Shown piece by piece: positions 22,365 to 32,148 of a stretch of DNA of 64,000 nt (its first letter is position 1; every line of letters starts with the position of its first letter). The notes under the pieces are model-generated. The model worked only from the letters and a program-made list of their open reading frames with translations. It did not search any database and was not told the origin of the DNA. The translations under genes and the position numbers were made by a program. This stretch comes from Coix lacryma-jobi var. lacryma-jobi (lineage: Eukaryota > Streptophyta > Magnoliopsida > Poales > Poaceae), in NCBI GenBank assembly GCA_009763385.1, contig CM019827.1, positions 111,193,204 to 111,257,203 on the forward strand. Reading direction: 5' to 3'.

Positions 22365-22913
22365 GGCCTGCGTGCCAAATTTGGGCGTCGAGGCCCTTGT
22401 AAGAATTCAAATCATGACTTATGGCCCGTCGAGGTCAATATGTGTATATGACTTGTTTATTTAAAGAAGCTGTTTTCTTTTCAAATTTATTCGATCATTT
22501 CTCTTTGTCGCTAGCTCGAGCTTCAACCGGCTTGGTCCGTGTTCCTTCGATACGCGCCACGAGTACCTCGAGGGGAGGCGTAGGTAGGGTACCGTAGCCC
22601 GGGGGCGTAGGTGGCCGTCTACGTCGACGCCCCCCGACTCTTGGAGGCTCGGGGTATTTACGGATTTAGACGCTGCTAGTATGCTCGAGGTGCGAATCGA
22701 GACGAGGGTCGAATTTTTTGAAAAGAAAACGCGTTTTTTCCGGAGTCTGGGGGGGGTTCCCCCTGTCAGCCCCCGAGGGAGGCTCGACCCTGAGCAAGGC
22801 AGGGTCGAGGCTACCTTAAGTTGCTAAGTAAAATGAATGACAGTGCGCGAGTTTGTTCATTCATGTTTGACATGTTTGTACAAAGCAACAAAATGAACAA
22901 GGCCTCGAGGCCT
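22365..22913. other. Spacer between antisense gene and pol end
   Basis: The 3' ends of two convergent genes face each other here. AT-rich sequence at 22430-22500 could serve as the poly(A) region of the antisense gene. No ORF. Confidence 0.5.
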
Positions 22914-25900
22914 TTAAGGGTAGAAGCGACGTAGCTGAGATATGTTCCACGCATTCGCCAGGATCCTGCCTTGACCGTCGTAGAGCTTGTACGTTCCTGG
23001 CTTGAGCACCTCAGCTACGGTGTATGGACCCTCCCATGGAGGGGTGAGCTTGTGGCGCCCTCGATTATCTTGCAGACGTCGAAGCACGAGGTCCCCTACC
23101 GCCAGGTCCCTCTTGCGCACGTGCTTGTCGTGGTAGCGTCGAAGTATTTGCTGGTAGCGCGCGGAGTTGATGAGCGCCACGTCTCGAGCCTCCTCGAGCT
23201 GGTCCTTGGCGTTGGCAAGCCTCTCGTCGTTGGTTTGCCCGTTGTAGGCTCGAAGTCGAGGGGAGCCGTACTCGAGGTCCGTAGGTAAGACAGCCTCGGC
23301 GCCGTAGGTTAGGAAGAACGGAGTGAACCCGGTGGCTCGACTCGGCGTAGTCCTGAGGCCCCACAGCACCGAGGGGAGCTCTGCAGCCCACCCTTTTCCA
23401 AAATTCTTGAGGGTCTTGAACAGCCTCGGCTTCAGCCCATGGAGTATCATGCCGTTGGCGCGCTCGACCTGCCCGTTGCATTGAGGGTACGCGACCGAGG
23501 CCCAGGTCACGCGAATGTTGTTGTCGTCGCAGAAGTTGGTGAACTTTTTGCCCGTGAATTGGGTGCCATTGTCGGTGATGATGACGTTAGGCACCCCAAA
23601 CCGGTACATGATGTCGGCGATGAACTCGACAGCCTTCTCGGAGGTGGGGTCGCCTATGGGCTTGGCCTCGATCCACTTGGTGAATTTGTCGATGGCCACG
23701 AGCACATGCGTGTACTTTCCAGTTGTCATCTTGAGGGGACCCACGAGGTCGAGCCCCCAGACGGCAAACGGCCAAGTGATGGGGATCATCTGCAGGGCGT
23801 GCGCGGGCTGGTGCGTTTGCTTGGCGTAGAACTGACACCCTTGGCAAGCTTGGACCAGGCGCTTGGCGTCTCCGATGGCGGTTGGCCAGTAGAAGCCCTG
23901 TCGGAAGGCGTTCCCTACCAGGGTCCTTGGCGCTGCGTGATGGCCGCAAGCCCCCGAGTGCATGTCGTCGAGGAGCCTGCGTCCCTCCTCGAGGGGGATG
24001 CAGCGTTGAAGGATTCCTGATGGGCTTCGACGGTACAGCTCTCGTTCGTCGCCGTAGATGACGTAGGTCTTGGCCCTTCGAGCGATGCGTCGGGCCTCCG
24101 TCTTGTCTTCTGGTAGCACGCCTTGCGTCAGGTAGTCGAGGAAGGGCGTCCGCCAGTCGAGGGGTCGTGATGACGAAGAGGCAGGTGCGTCGATCTGCAT
24201 CGCCTCAGCGGATGTCGAGGGGTCATTCTCGAGGGGTGGCGTTGAAGGTCGAGCCCCCGTGTCTGGTTCGAGGGGTGGCGTCGAGGGGCCAGCCCCCGGG
24301 CCGATTTTGACGGATGGCTCGAAGATATCCCTCGAGAAGACATCTGGGGGGACGGTGCCGCGCGTGGATGCTAACTTAGCCAGCTCGTCCGCGGCCTCGT
24401 TGTACTTTCGAGCGATGTGGTTGAGCTCGAGGCCGTAGAACTTATCTTCTAGCTTGCGCACCTCCCCGCAGTATGCCTCCATCTTGGGATCGATGCAGCT
24501 TGAAGCCTTCATAACCTGGTTGATGACGAGCTGCGAGTCCCCTCGAACGTCGAGGCGTCGGACCCCGAGCTCGAGGGCGATGCGCAGCCCATTAACGAGG
24601 GCCTCGTACTCAGCGACGTTGTTGGAGGCGGGGAAGTGCAAGCGTAGCAGGTAGCGCATGTGGACTCCGAGGGGTGAAATGAAGAGCAGGCCTGCGCCTG
24701 CCCCCGTCTTCATGAGGGATCCGTCGAAGTACATGGTCCAGAGCTCGGCTTGGATTTGTGCCGGCGGGAGCTGGGTGTCGGTCCATTCAGCAACGAAGTC
24801 CGCCAACGCTTGCGACTTGATGGCTTTTCGCGGGGCGTAGGTGATGGCCTCCCCCATTAGCTCGGCGGACCACTTGGCGATGCGCCCCGTGGCCTCCCGA
24901 TTGTTGATGATCTCACCGAGGGGGAAGGATGACACCACCGTTACGGGATGAGCGAGGAAGTAGTGCTGGAGCTTGCGCCTCGTGATGATGATGCCGTAGA
25001 GCAGCTTCTGGATGTGCGGGTACCGGACCTTGGCCTCGGAGAGCACCTCACTGGTGAAGTACACCGGCCGTTGGACCGGCAACGCACGACCCTCCTCGTG
25101 CCTCTCGACGACTATGACCGCGCTGACCACCTGAGTGGTTGCGGCCACATAGAGGAGAAGGGACTCGGGGGGATCGTCACCCTGGGCTGGTCGTGGTGGC
25201 ACGAGGATTGGCGCGGAAGTCAGCAACCCCTTCAACTTGGTTAGGGCCTCCTCGGCTTCAAGGGTCCACGCAAAGCGTTCCGTCTTCTTCAGCAAGCGGT
25301 AGAGAGGTAGCGCCTTTTCCCCTAGCCTCGAGATGAACCTACTGAGAGCAGCTAGGCAGCCTGTCACTTTCTGTACGCCCTTGAGGTCTCGAATTGGGCC
25401 CATCCTCGTGACTGCTGAGATCTTTTCGGGGTTGGCCTCGATCCCCCGTTGTGAGACAATGTAGCCAAGTAGCATGCCCCGGGGCACACCAAAGACACAT
25501 TTCTCGGGGTTGAGCTTCACATTCTTGGCCCGGAGGCACTCGAACGTGGTCTCGAGATCGCTGATGAGGTTCCCGACTTTCTTGGTTTTAACCACGATGT
25601 CATCGACGTAGGCCTCGACGGTTTTGCCTATGTGTTCGCCAAAGATATGCTGCATGCAACGTTGGTACGTTGCCCCGGCGTTTCGAAGGCCGAAGGGCAT
25701 TGTAACGTAGCAATACATACCAAAAGGCGTAACAAAAGAGGTAGCGAGCTCGTCGGATTCTTTCATCCTAATCTGGTGGTAGCCGGAATACGCATCGAGA
25801 AATGAAAGTACTTCACACCCCGCAGTGGAATCGATAATCTGATCAATTCTAGGTAAAGGAAATGGAACTTTTGGACACGCTTTATTCAGACCAGTGTAGT

Positions 25901-26186
25901 CTACACACATCCGCATTTTTCCATTCTTTTTCCTAACTAGTACAGGGTTAGCTAGCCACTCCGGGTGAAATACCTCCTTGATGAATCCAGCCGCCAAAAG
26001 CTTGTGCACCTCCTCGCCGATGATCCTGCGCTTCTCCTCGTCGAAGCGGCGCAGGCGTTGCTTCACCGGTCTGGACCCGGCCTGGATCTCCAAGGCGTGC
26101 TCGGCGACTCCCCTCGGTATGCCTGGCATGTCCGAGGGGCCCCACGCAAACATGTCGATGTTCGCGCGGAGAAAGTCGACGAGCAC
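22914..26186 (-). CDS. pol: Gypsy Tat pol: RT, RNase H, second RNase H, integrase
   Basis: 1090 codons with no internal stop. RT spans about residues 40-260 (FLDAYSGYHQIRM near 130; catalytic YVDDIVVKT near 192), followed by the RT-linked RNase H (about 310-420). A second RNase H is at about 480-610 (MYFDGSL, NVAEYEALVNGL, GDSQLVINQV). Integrase has a HHCC zinc region near 745-780 (CGHHAAP, ACQGCQFYA) and a D,D,E core (WGLDLVGPL near 810, ITDNGTQF near 872, GQVERANG near 903). It ends NISQLRRFYP, with no chromodomain. The frame is continuous with gag-protease except for one TAG at 26193-26195, so the real polyprotein would start far upstream. The catalytic residues look intact. Confidence 0.93.
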   Translation of the reverse strand: MLVDFLRANIDMFAWGPSDMPGIPRGVAEHALEIQAGSRPVKQRLRRFDEEKRRIIGEEVHKLLAAGFIKEVFHPEWLANPVLVRKKNGKMRMCVDYTGLNKACPKVPFPLPRIDQIIDSTAGCEVLSFLDAYSGYHQIRMKESDELATSFVTPFGMYCYVTMPFGLRNAGATYQRCMQHIFGEHIGKTVEAYVDDIVVKTKKVGNLISDLETTFECLRAKNVKLNPEKCVFGVPRGMLLGYIVSQRGIEANPEKISAVTRMGPIRDLKGVQKVTGCLAALSRFISRLGEKALPLYRLLKKTERFAWTLEAEEALTKLKGLLTSAPILVPPRPAQGDDPPESLLLYVAATTQVVSAVIVVERHEEGRALPVQRPVYFTSEVLSEAKVRYPHIQKLLYGIIITRRKLQHYFLAHPVTVVSSFPLGEIINNREATGRIAKWSAELMGEAITYAPRKAIKSQALADFVAEWTDTQLPPAQIQAELWTMYFDGSLMKTGAGAGLLFISPLGVHMRYLLRLHFPASNNVAEYEALVNGLRIALELGVRRLDVRGDSQLVINQVMKASSCIDPKMEAYCGEVRKLEDKFYGLELNHIARKYNEAADELAKLASTRGTVPPDVFSRDIFEPSVKIGPGAGPSTPPLEPDTGARPSTPPLENDPSTSAEAMQIDAPASSSSRPLDWRTPFLDYLTQGVLPEDKTEARRIARRAKTYVIYGDERELYRRSPSGILQRCIPLEEGRRLLDDMHSGACGHHAAPRTLVGNAFRQGFYWPTAIGDAKRLVQACQGCQFYAKQTHQPAHALQMIPITWPFAVWGLDLVGPLKMTTGKYTHVLVAIDKFTKWIEAKPIGDPTSEKAVEFIADIMYRFGVPNVIITDNGTQFTGKKFTNFCDDNNIRVTWASVAYPQCNGQVERANGMILHGLKPRLFKTLKNFGKGWAAELPSVLWGLRTTPSRATGFTPFFLTYGAEAVLPTDLEYGSPRLRAYNGQTNDERLANAKDQLEEARDVALINSARYQQILRRYHDKHVRKRDLAVGDLVLRRLQDNRGRHKLTPPWEGPYTVAEVLKPGTYKLYDGQGRILANAWNISQLRRFYP

Positions 26187-26192
26187 TGCTTC

Positions 26193-28450
26193 CTATTTAG
26201 GCTCGAGGCTGGCACTGATGGCCAGCGTCTTGCCATCGGTCGAGGTCGGGTCGACGGGTATCAGCTTGGTGTGCTCTGCCGGCTCGAAGGCGCCGGCGTG
26301 GCGTTTTGCTTCAGGGGCCTCTTCGGTGGCCAGGGCCGCTAGGGCTTCGAGCGAGTCGAGGTGGACGTTGGCCTCCCCACGCTCGACGCACTCCACGTCG
26401 CAGTGGTACGCGTGCTCGTAGGAGGTGTCGATGGTGATGACCCCTTTCGGCCCCGGCATCTTGAGCTTCAAGTACGTGTAGTTGGGAACCGCCATGAACT
26501 TGGCGTAGCCTGGCCGGCCGATGATGGCGTGGTAGGTCCCTTGGAATCCAACCACCTCGAAGGTGAGCGTCTCCCGGCGGAAGTTAGCCGGCGTGCCAAA
26601 GCAAACCGGCAGGTCGATGCGCCCGAGGGGGTGGGCCTTCTTCCCTGGTACGACTCCGTGGAACCCCCCGACGCTGGGTCGGAGCTGATCCCTCGAAATC
26701 CCCAGGAGGTCGAGAGTCTCGAGGTATATGACGTTGAGGCTCGAGCCCCCATCCATCAACACCTTGGAGAACCGTACGTCGACGATGACGGGGTCGACGA
26801 CGAGGGGGTACGCCCCCGGATTTACGACATGGTCCGGATGGTCGTTACGGTCGAATGTGATCGGCGCGTCGGACCAGTCGAGGTACTGGGGAGTGTCGTG
26901 GCGGAGTGCGAAGACCTCCCGGCGTTCCTTCTTCCTCTCCCGAGCTGAGAGCCCGACGGTTGGGCCCCCGTAGATCATGAAGCAGTCACGCACCGGGGGG
27001 AAACCCGCGTCCCCGTCGTCGCGTCGTTTGTTGTCCTTGCCCTTAGGCGTGTCCTCCTTCTTGTCGTCGAGCTTGGCGTAGAAGCCCTTCAGCAGTCGGC
27101 AGTCTTTTAGCTTGTGATTCACGGGGCCCTTGTGATAAGGGCAGGGGTCCTCGAGCATCTGGTCGAAAACAGCCCCGTCAGGGGGGCCTCGAGGTTTCTT
27201 ATGGTCGAGGGCGCCCATGAGCACTTCTTCATCGTCGTCGTCGGCGTCGCGCTTCGCCTTTTGACCTTTGCTTTTGTTCTTCTTCTTTTTGTTGTTGTTG
27301 TTGTTGCGGTTCTTGGCGTCGTTGCCCTTGTTCGAGCCCTCCGGCGCGGTCACCGCCTTACCTTTGTCCGTGGAGCGGCCAAAGAAGGCCCCCACTGCCT
27401 CGTCGCCTGAGGCAAAGCTGGTGACACGATCCATCAGGTCCTCGACCGTCCTGGGACGGTAGCGCCCTAGCTCATGAACTAGCTCTTGGCATGTCGTGCC
27501 CGCGAGGAACGCTGAGATGACGTCCTCATCAGGCACGTGGGGGAGCTCGAGGCGCTGCTTCGAGAATCGCCGAGCAAAGTCGCGGAGGGGCTCGTCCGCT
27601 GCCTGCCTGCAACGCCGTAGATCCCAGGGGTTGCCTGGGCGCACGCAAGTCCCCTTGAAATTCCCGTCGAAGACCCTGACTAGGTCGGCCCAGTCATGGA
27701 TCCGATCCGGCGGGAGCCCCTCGAGCCACCGGCGGGCGGTGTCCGAGAGGTAAAGTGGGAGTTGGCGTATGATCACACGGTCGTCGCTCTTCGCTCCGCC
27801 CAGTTGGCAGCCTAGGCGGAAGTCCGAGAGCCAGAGCTTGGGCTCGACCTCCCCGTCATACTTCACGATGTTGGTCGGTGGTCGGAAGCGGTCGGGGAGG
27901 GTTGAGCTGCGGATGGCCCGGCTGAAGACTCTGGGGCCCGGGGGCTCGAGGGCTTGCCGGTCCTCGTCACTGTCGTAGCGCCCCCCTCGATGGGCGCTAT
28001 AGCCACGCTCTTGGGCCCCCTTGTCCTTGCGCCGGCGGTTGATGTCGTTGCGGGCGTCATTGGGGTCTCGAGGTGGCCGGTTGTCGACGATCCGTTCCCG
28101 GACTGGCCTAGCTCGAGAGGCGTCCGGCTGGTGGACGGACGTCTCGCGCTCGTTGCGGGGCGTGTCTGCTGGTTTCCCCGAGGCCGCCCCGCGCCGTCGC
28201 GAGGCTGAGCTCTCGGCCTGCTGCACAGCGGCTGTCTCGAGGAGGTTCTTCATTTCCCCGAGCATGCGCCTGGCGTCAGGGTTGGAGACGGCGGGTAGAT
28301 CACGGAGCAGCATTGCCGCCGCCACCACGTTCTGCCCGGCTCGCGGGAAACGCACCTCGGGGCGTGCTGGTGCCCCGTCCTCGAGGATCTGCCGGTGGAC
28401 CTCTCGAGCGCGGCCACGAACACCGGCAGCCTCGAGGCTGGGCTGGTTCC
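26193..28450 (-). pseudogene. gag-pro: Gypsy Tat gag (central part) and protease, ending at an in-frame TAG
   Basis: Open from about 28450 to TAG at 26195-26193. Contains the retrotransposon gag domain (FRPPTNIVKYDGEVEP, RRWLEGLPPDRIHDW, WDLRRCRQAADEPLRDF, DVISAFLAGTTCQEL), a Lys/Asn-rich linker, a zinc-type cluster CPYHKGPVNHKLKDC, and the protease motif VLMDGGSSLNVIY, where DGGS takes the place of the usual DTG/DSG. The stop is directly followed in the same frame by EAVLVDFLRAN of pol. A C-to-T change of CAG would explain it; readthrough is the alternative. Confidence 0.88.
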
Positions 28451-29481
28451 TGTGCTATAGTTTTCTCGAGTTGCAGCAGGCGCTGTCGTTCCTCCTCAGC
28501 CTTGGCGATGGCCTCCCGCAGCTGCGCGAGCTGCGCCGCCCGGTCGTCGCCGTGCTGAGATGGTGCAGCCGGTGCCGGGGGTTCGTTCCTCCCCTGAACG
28601 CGTGATCCTCCTGCCGCAGCCACGTTTCCGGGCTCTTCGAGGTTGAGCGCCGGCCTGGTGTCGTCGTCGCCGTCGTCCTCGGCGTCGTCCACGACCCCCT
28701 CGAGCTGGAAGCACTCCCTGGTGGGGTCCCAGAGGTCAGGGTCGTGGTAGTCGTACTCATCGGAGTCGGAGCTGCTGATGCCGCGCCGCCCTGGCTCGTG
28801 CCGGGACTGCAGCTCGCGGTACCACTCCCCGAAGGTGGCTCGACGAGGTGGCTCGACGGCTCGTGAGAGGCCGCGGTCGACGTGCGCGGGGTAGACGATC
28901 TCCAGGTCGGTGGTGGCTCGTAGGAGTACGCCCGGACGCTCCTCCCGCTCTGCGGCCGCCCGGTCCTGACGGCGCTCGTCGAGGTGGTGGGCGTAAACAG
29001 CCGCGGAGTTGTTGAGGCCAAACGGGAACCGCTGGCGTCGAGCGCGGTACACCCCGTGCGGGAGGAGGCCAGGTGGTGTCGACGGAGCACGGCTCGGGGG
29101 CCTCTGGCCAGGCTCCCGGTCCGTGCGCGTGACGAACGCGAACTCGCTGGGGGAGTGCGCACGCGCCCTGGAAGTCTCCGGCCGCGCGCCGGGCAGGTTT
29201 CCCCTCGGGGACTCTGCGTCGGCCGCGGGGAAGTGGGCGCACGCCGCGGGCACTGCCTGCGCCTGGCGACGATGGTGGCGACGGCGTCGCTCGCGAGGTG
29301 GCGTCGCGTGGTGGTGCGGGCGACGCGCCACGCCCCCCGCGCGGGGTGGCGTGACACGCCCTCCGCTCGGGCCCTCCGTGGAGAGCAGGGTCAGCTCGTT
29401 GCCGCTGCCGGTGGCCAGGAACTCGAGGCTCCCGAACCAGACGACGGCACCAGCAGAGAACGGAGGAGTGGAAGAAGCCAT
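28451..29481 (-). pseudogene. gag: Gypsy Tat gag, N-terminal part, frameshifted near 28450
   Basis: ATG at 29481-29479 (MASSTPPFSAGAVVWFG), about 60 bp after the 5' LTR. Arginine- and proline-rich. Contains PPRRATFGEWYRELQSRHEP, an acidic region and a coiled coil (AQLAQLREAIAKAEEERQRL). It leaves frame near 28450 (EKTIAQ); the next frame continues as QPSLEAAG and joins the central gag. A one-base lesion is the simplest reading. Confidence 0.8.
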
Positions 29482-29520
29482 CCAGGAAACAACGAGAAAT
29501 CGGCTCGGACACGCGAAGAG

Positions 29521-29538
29521 CCCCTACCTGGCGCGCCA
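29521..29538 (-). other. Gypsy element primer-binding site
   Basis: Minus strand TGGCGCGCCAGGTAGGGG, two bases inside the 5' LTR. It begins with the TGG complementary to a tRNA 3' CCA end. The tRNA species was not determined. Confidence 0.7.
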
Positions 29539-29540
29539 AC

Positions 29541-30787
29541 TGTCGGTGTTTCTACCCCGGGGGTATGTCACCAACTAGTAATTATGATCGCGTGCTCTCT
29601 TCCTGGATGGTGATGCAAGATGACACAAGGATTTATCCTGGTTCGGGCGAAGAAGGCCCTACGTCCAGCGGGGGGAGGATGCTCTTGTATTACTTGCACC
29701 TAAGTGCTTGTACAGGGGCGTTACAAGCTCAACAAGCTTGGACCGGAGTCCGGACTCGTCTAGGTATGGTGTTGTATGGGCTTGTGTGCTGACCCGAGTG
29801 GAGGTGGATCTAGACTTGTCTATCGTGGAGTTGTGTCACCGGGTGCGTGAAGACCCCTGGTGTCCTCTTTTATAGAGCAAGAGGAGGCCAGGGTTACACA
29901 GGGATGATACAGGAGTCGGGATGTATGATGCCCAATACGACAGAGGGTAGGAATTCTGTCTTGTCGGGGTCACTGTAGCCGGCGTGGGGGCTGCTGTTGA
30001 AGCGTCCTTGAAGCGTGGCCTCCATCCCTGGCGCGGACGTGGAGACGTGGCGACGTGGAGGTCATGCAGCGCCCATCCCGGCGCGTACATAACGTGGCAG
30101 GGTTCCTCCGGGTCTTGGGGGTACCTGTCCTCCAATAGCAGGAAAGCCGTCAGGGCTCGAGGGGCGCAGGGCCGGCCTCGAGGTGGCGTTTACGTGGGGC
30201 TCGAGCCCCCGTAGGTATGGGCAAGTCCCGGAAAGCCCGGCCGAACAGCGGGAATCCAGGCTTCGAGAGGTGGCTCGAGGGTGCTACAGTGCAAGGTATG
30301 GCCGGACAATGCTGTACTTGCGCCTTTTTGCCCATACTTGAGGTGAAAGCGAGATTTGACCGTGGCTCCGGTTTACTGTGGCGCACGTCGGGTTTCAGAG
30401 GACGTGACCGGAGTAGGTGAACGCATTAAATGCGCAGTGTGGGATTGGCATCCGAAGTCTGGCGCTGCTCGAAGGAGATGTGAAATGTCTCGAGGGATAG
30501 GCTATCATGCTTGAGAGGCTCGAGGTCCCCGCGCGGGGTCTCGAGGAGCGGTGTACGGCTGTGGTGGGCTCGAGGCCTAGGTGCCAGGGCTCGAGGGGTA
30601 GGTTGCCGGGAGGCGGTCGGTAAGGCTTTGGCGAGTCTAAGCTTCCTGGCGGAGGGTCGGTGCGGCCGGCCTCGAGGGTTTGGTTTTTAGGGAGCTAGAC
30701 TAGTTTCTCCTCTTATTAATTGGTGTTCTAGGTTTAACTTGTTTGTTTTGCGTCGATTGGGGGTACCCCTTTGGTGTTCCCCCGACA
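29541..30787 (-). repeat. Gypsy element 5' LTR
   Basis: 1247 bp, TGTCGG...CCGACA. Minus-strand TATA box CTATAAAAG at 29867-29875, which would drive the genomic RNA. The right half is rich in CTCGAG. Confidence 0.92.
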
Positions 30788-31070
30788 CAAAGGTAGCTAC
30801 CAGAGAATCCCACAAAGTCTTTGCGTCTTTAATGTGCAGAATTGTATCAAAGATATGATTAGCAAGGACATTTTGCACAGCTCCCACAAAGATCTGGTTG
30901 GCATCCTGGAATCTTCTCTGATCTTCTTTAGAGATATTTCCCTCGGGCATACCAGCACTAACCCAGAATACTTTCATGGCCGTCAACCAATTGGTGACCT
31001 TAACTTGCCATCTCTTAAAGTGCTCTCCAAAAAAAATTTCTGGCTTTAGCGCATCAACAAAACTAGCCAT
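30788..31070 (-). pseudogene. copia-3 gag, N-terminal part
   Basis: ATG at 31070-31068 (MASFVDALKPEIFFGEHF). The residues FKRWQVKVTNWLTAM, HIFDTILHIKDAKTLWDSL match the N-terminal gag domain of Tork-like Copia elements. The frame joins 15606 downward when the Gypsy element and one copy of its CAAAG duplication are removed. Reading into the Gypsy LTR gives a false C-terminus. Confidence 0.88.
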
Positions 31071-32148
31071 AGTTAATTCTGGAAACCTATAATAAGGTTT
31101 TTGGATTGTTAAAGGAATAGGAATTTCCAGATTAAAACCAGAATATAAATCATGATAAATTGATGATCTAGATATCTCAGATTATATTATTTACTAGCAT
31201 AACAAAACATGCATAACATGATCTCAAACATGACAACCGGTGTAAACATAACTCGTACACCAGATAGATTAAAAAGCAAAAACAAAGGCATAAGATCTAG
31301 TATAAGCATAGGCATTAGATCACGAATGGTGTACCTTTCTGTTGCTGGAGAAGACGGTGGCGGAGTCGGTGCTGGACGATCCTCGATGAGCGCTCGAGGA
31401 AGAGCTCGGAGCAGTTGACGACGAGTACATCTTGACGCAGCGCCGCCTAACTTGGACGGTAGACGACCCGTTATTGAAGACGAGAGCAGTCGCGCGACGA
31501 GCGCTTCCCAAAAACCTTATTCGCCTTCTCCCGGTGCAGGATCGCAAAGACGAGGGTTCCGGAGACCTGCTCGCTCGGTCGCTGGTGCACGTAAGCGAAC
31601 GGACTGGAGACGACTAGACGGCAGCGCAAAAGCGATATGAGGCAAACCCTAGCTCGAGAGGTGTTGAGATGCGTTTTGGCGTGGCCGATAGGTTGCTTAT
31701 ATAGTCCTGTTGAACTGACCTCGTGTCGCGATCACGATCTAAATCGGTTTAGGACTCTGAGTTGTAACCGTTTAGAACTCTGCAACTTGAAGGCCAAGAA
31801 ACCAAAAACTAAAACTGCAAAAGGAGACCGCGCCCTTGCAAGGCGAGGAGCCGGATTTCGGCGGACCATTCACGCAGGTGCCGCGCACCCGTGCCAGCCG
31901 CCACGCCACGCCACGCCCGGCGAGGCGAGCGAGCATGCGCGCGCGTGTGGACTTCTCTTTCTCCTTCTCACACTGGACTTGAGGAAGTGGAGAGGACTTC
32001 CATATTTAAGCAAGTCCTCCTCCTCTTCCACTAGCAATGTGGGACTAAAGAGTTCCACTTCTCCTCTTTACACACATGAACGTGCCTTTGAGATTTATTA
32101 TGAATTTCAGAATTTGTTAATGGGTCAAGCCCATATATAATTCTAACA
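31071..32148 (-). repeat. copia-3 5' LTR and leader (inner LTR boundary not resolved)
   Basis: The outer LTR end at 32148 reads TGTTAGAATTATATATGGG on the minus strand, followed by AGTCCCACATTGCTAG, wording common to Copia LTRs in grasses. A minus-strand TATA box CTATATAAG is at 31696-31704. I could not find a clear primer-binding site, so the LTR/leader boundary lies somewhere in about 31070-31600. Sites resembling a leader intron (donor-like AAAGGTACAC near 31330; acceptor-like TTATTATAG near 31092) precede the gag ATG. Confidence 0.6.

Larger units (their letters stand above)
15607..30787 (-). mobile_element. Gypsy LTR retrotransposon, Tat type, with antisense gene
   Basis: 15,181 bp with LTRs at 15607-16854 and 29541-30787, ends TG...CA, and target duplication CAAAG (15602-15606 and 30788-30792). 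The minus strand encodes gag, protease, RT with RNase H, a second RNase H domain and integrase without a chromodomain, the layout of the Tat clade (RIRE2, Grande, Retand and relatives). A long region between pol and the 3' LTR carries a gene on the opposite strand, another Tat trait. Inserted in copia-3 gag. Confidence 0.93.
12926..32148 (-). mobile_element. copia-3: old truncated Copia retrotransposon, split by the Gypsy element
   Basis: Minus-strand Copia element whose gag is at 31070 down to 30788 and again from 15606 down, with the Gypsy element (15607-30787) between. The coding order is gag, protease, integrase, RT. It is cut off inside RT, just before the expected YVDD motif, near 12926, so RNase H and the 3' LTR are missing. 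The right end is a 5' LTR that begins TGTTAGAATTATATATGGG on the minus strand at 32148. Many frameshifts and stops show it is the oldest of the Copia elements here. Confidence 0.8.
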
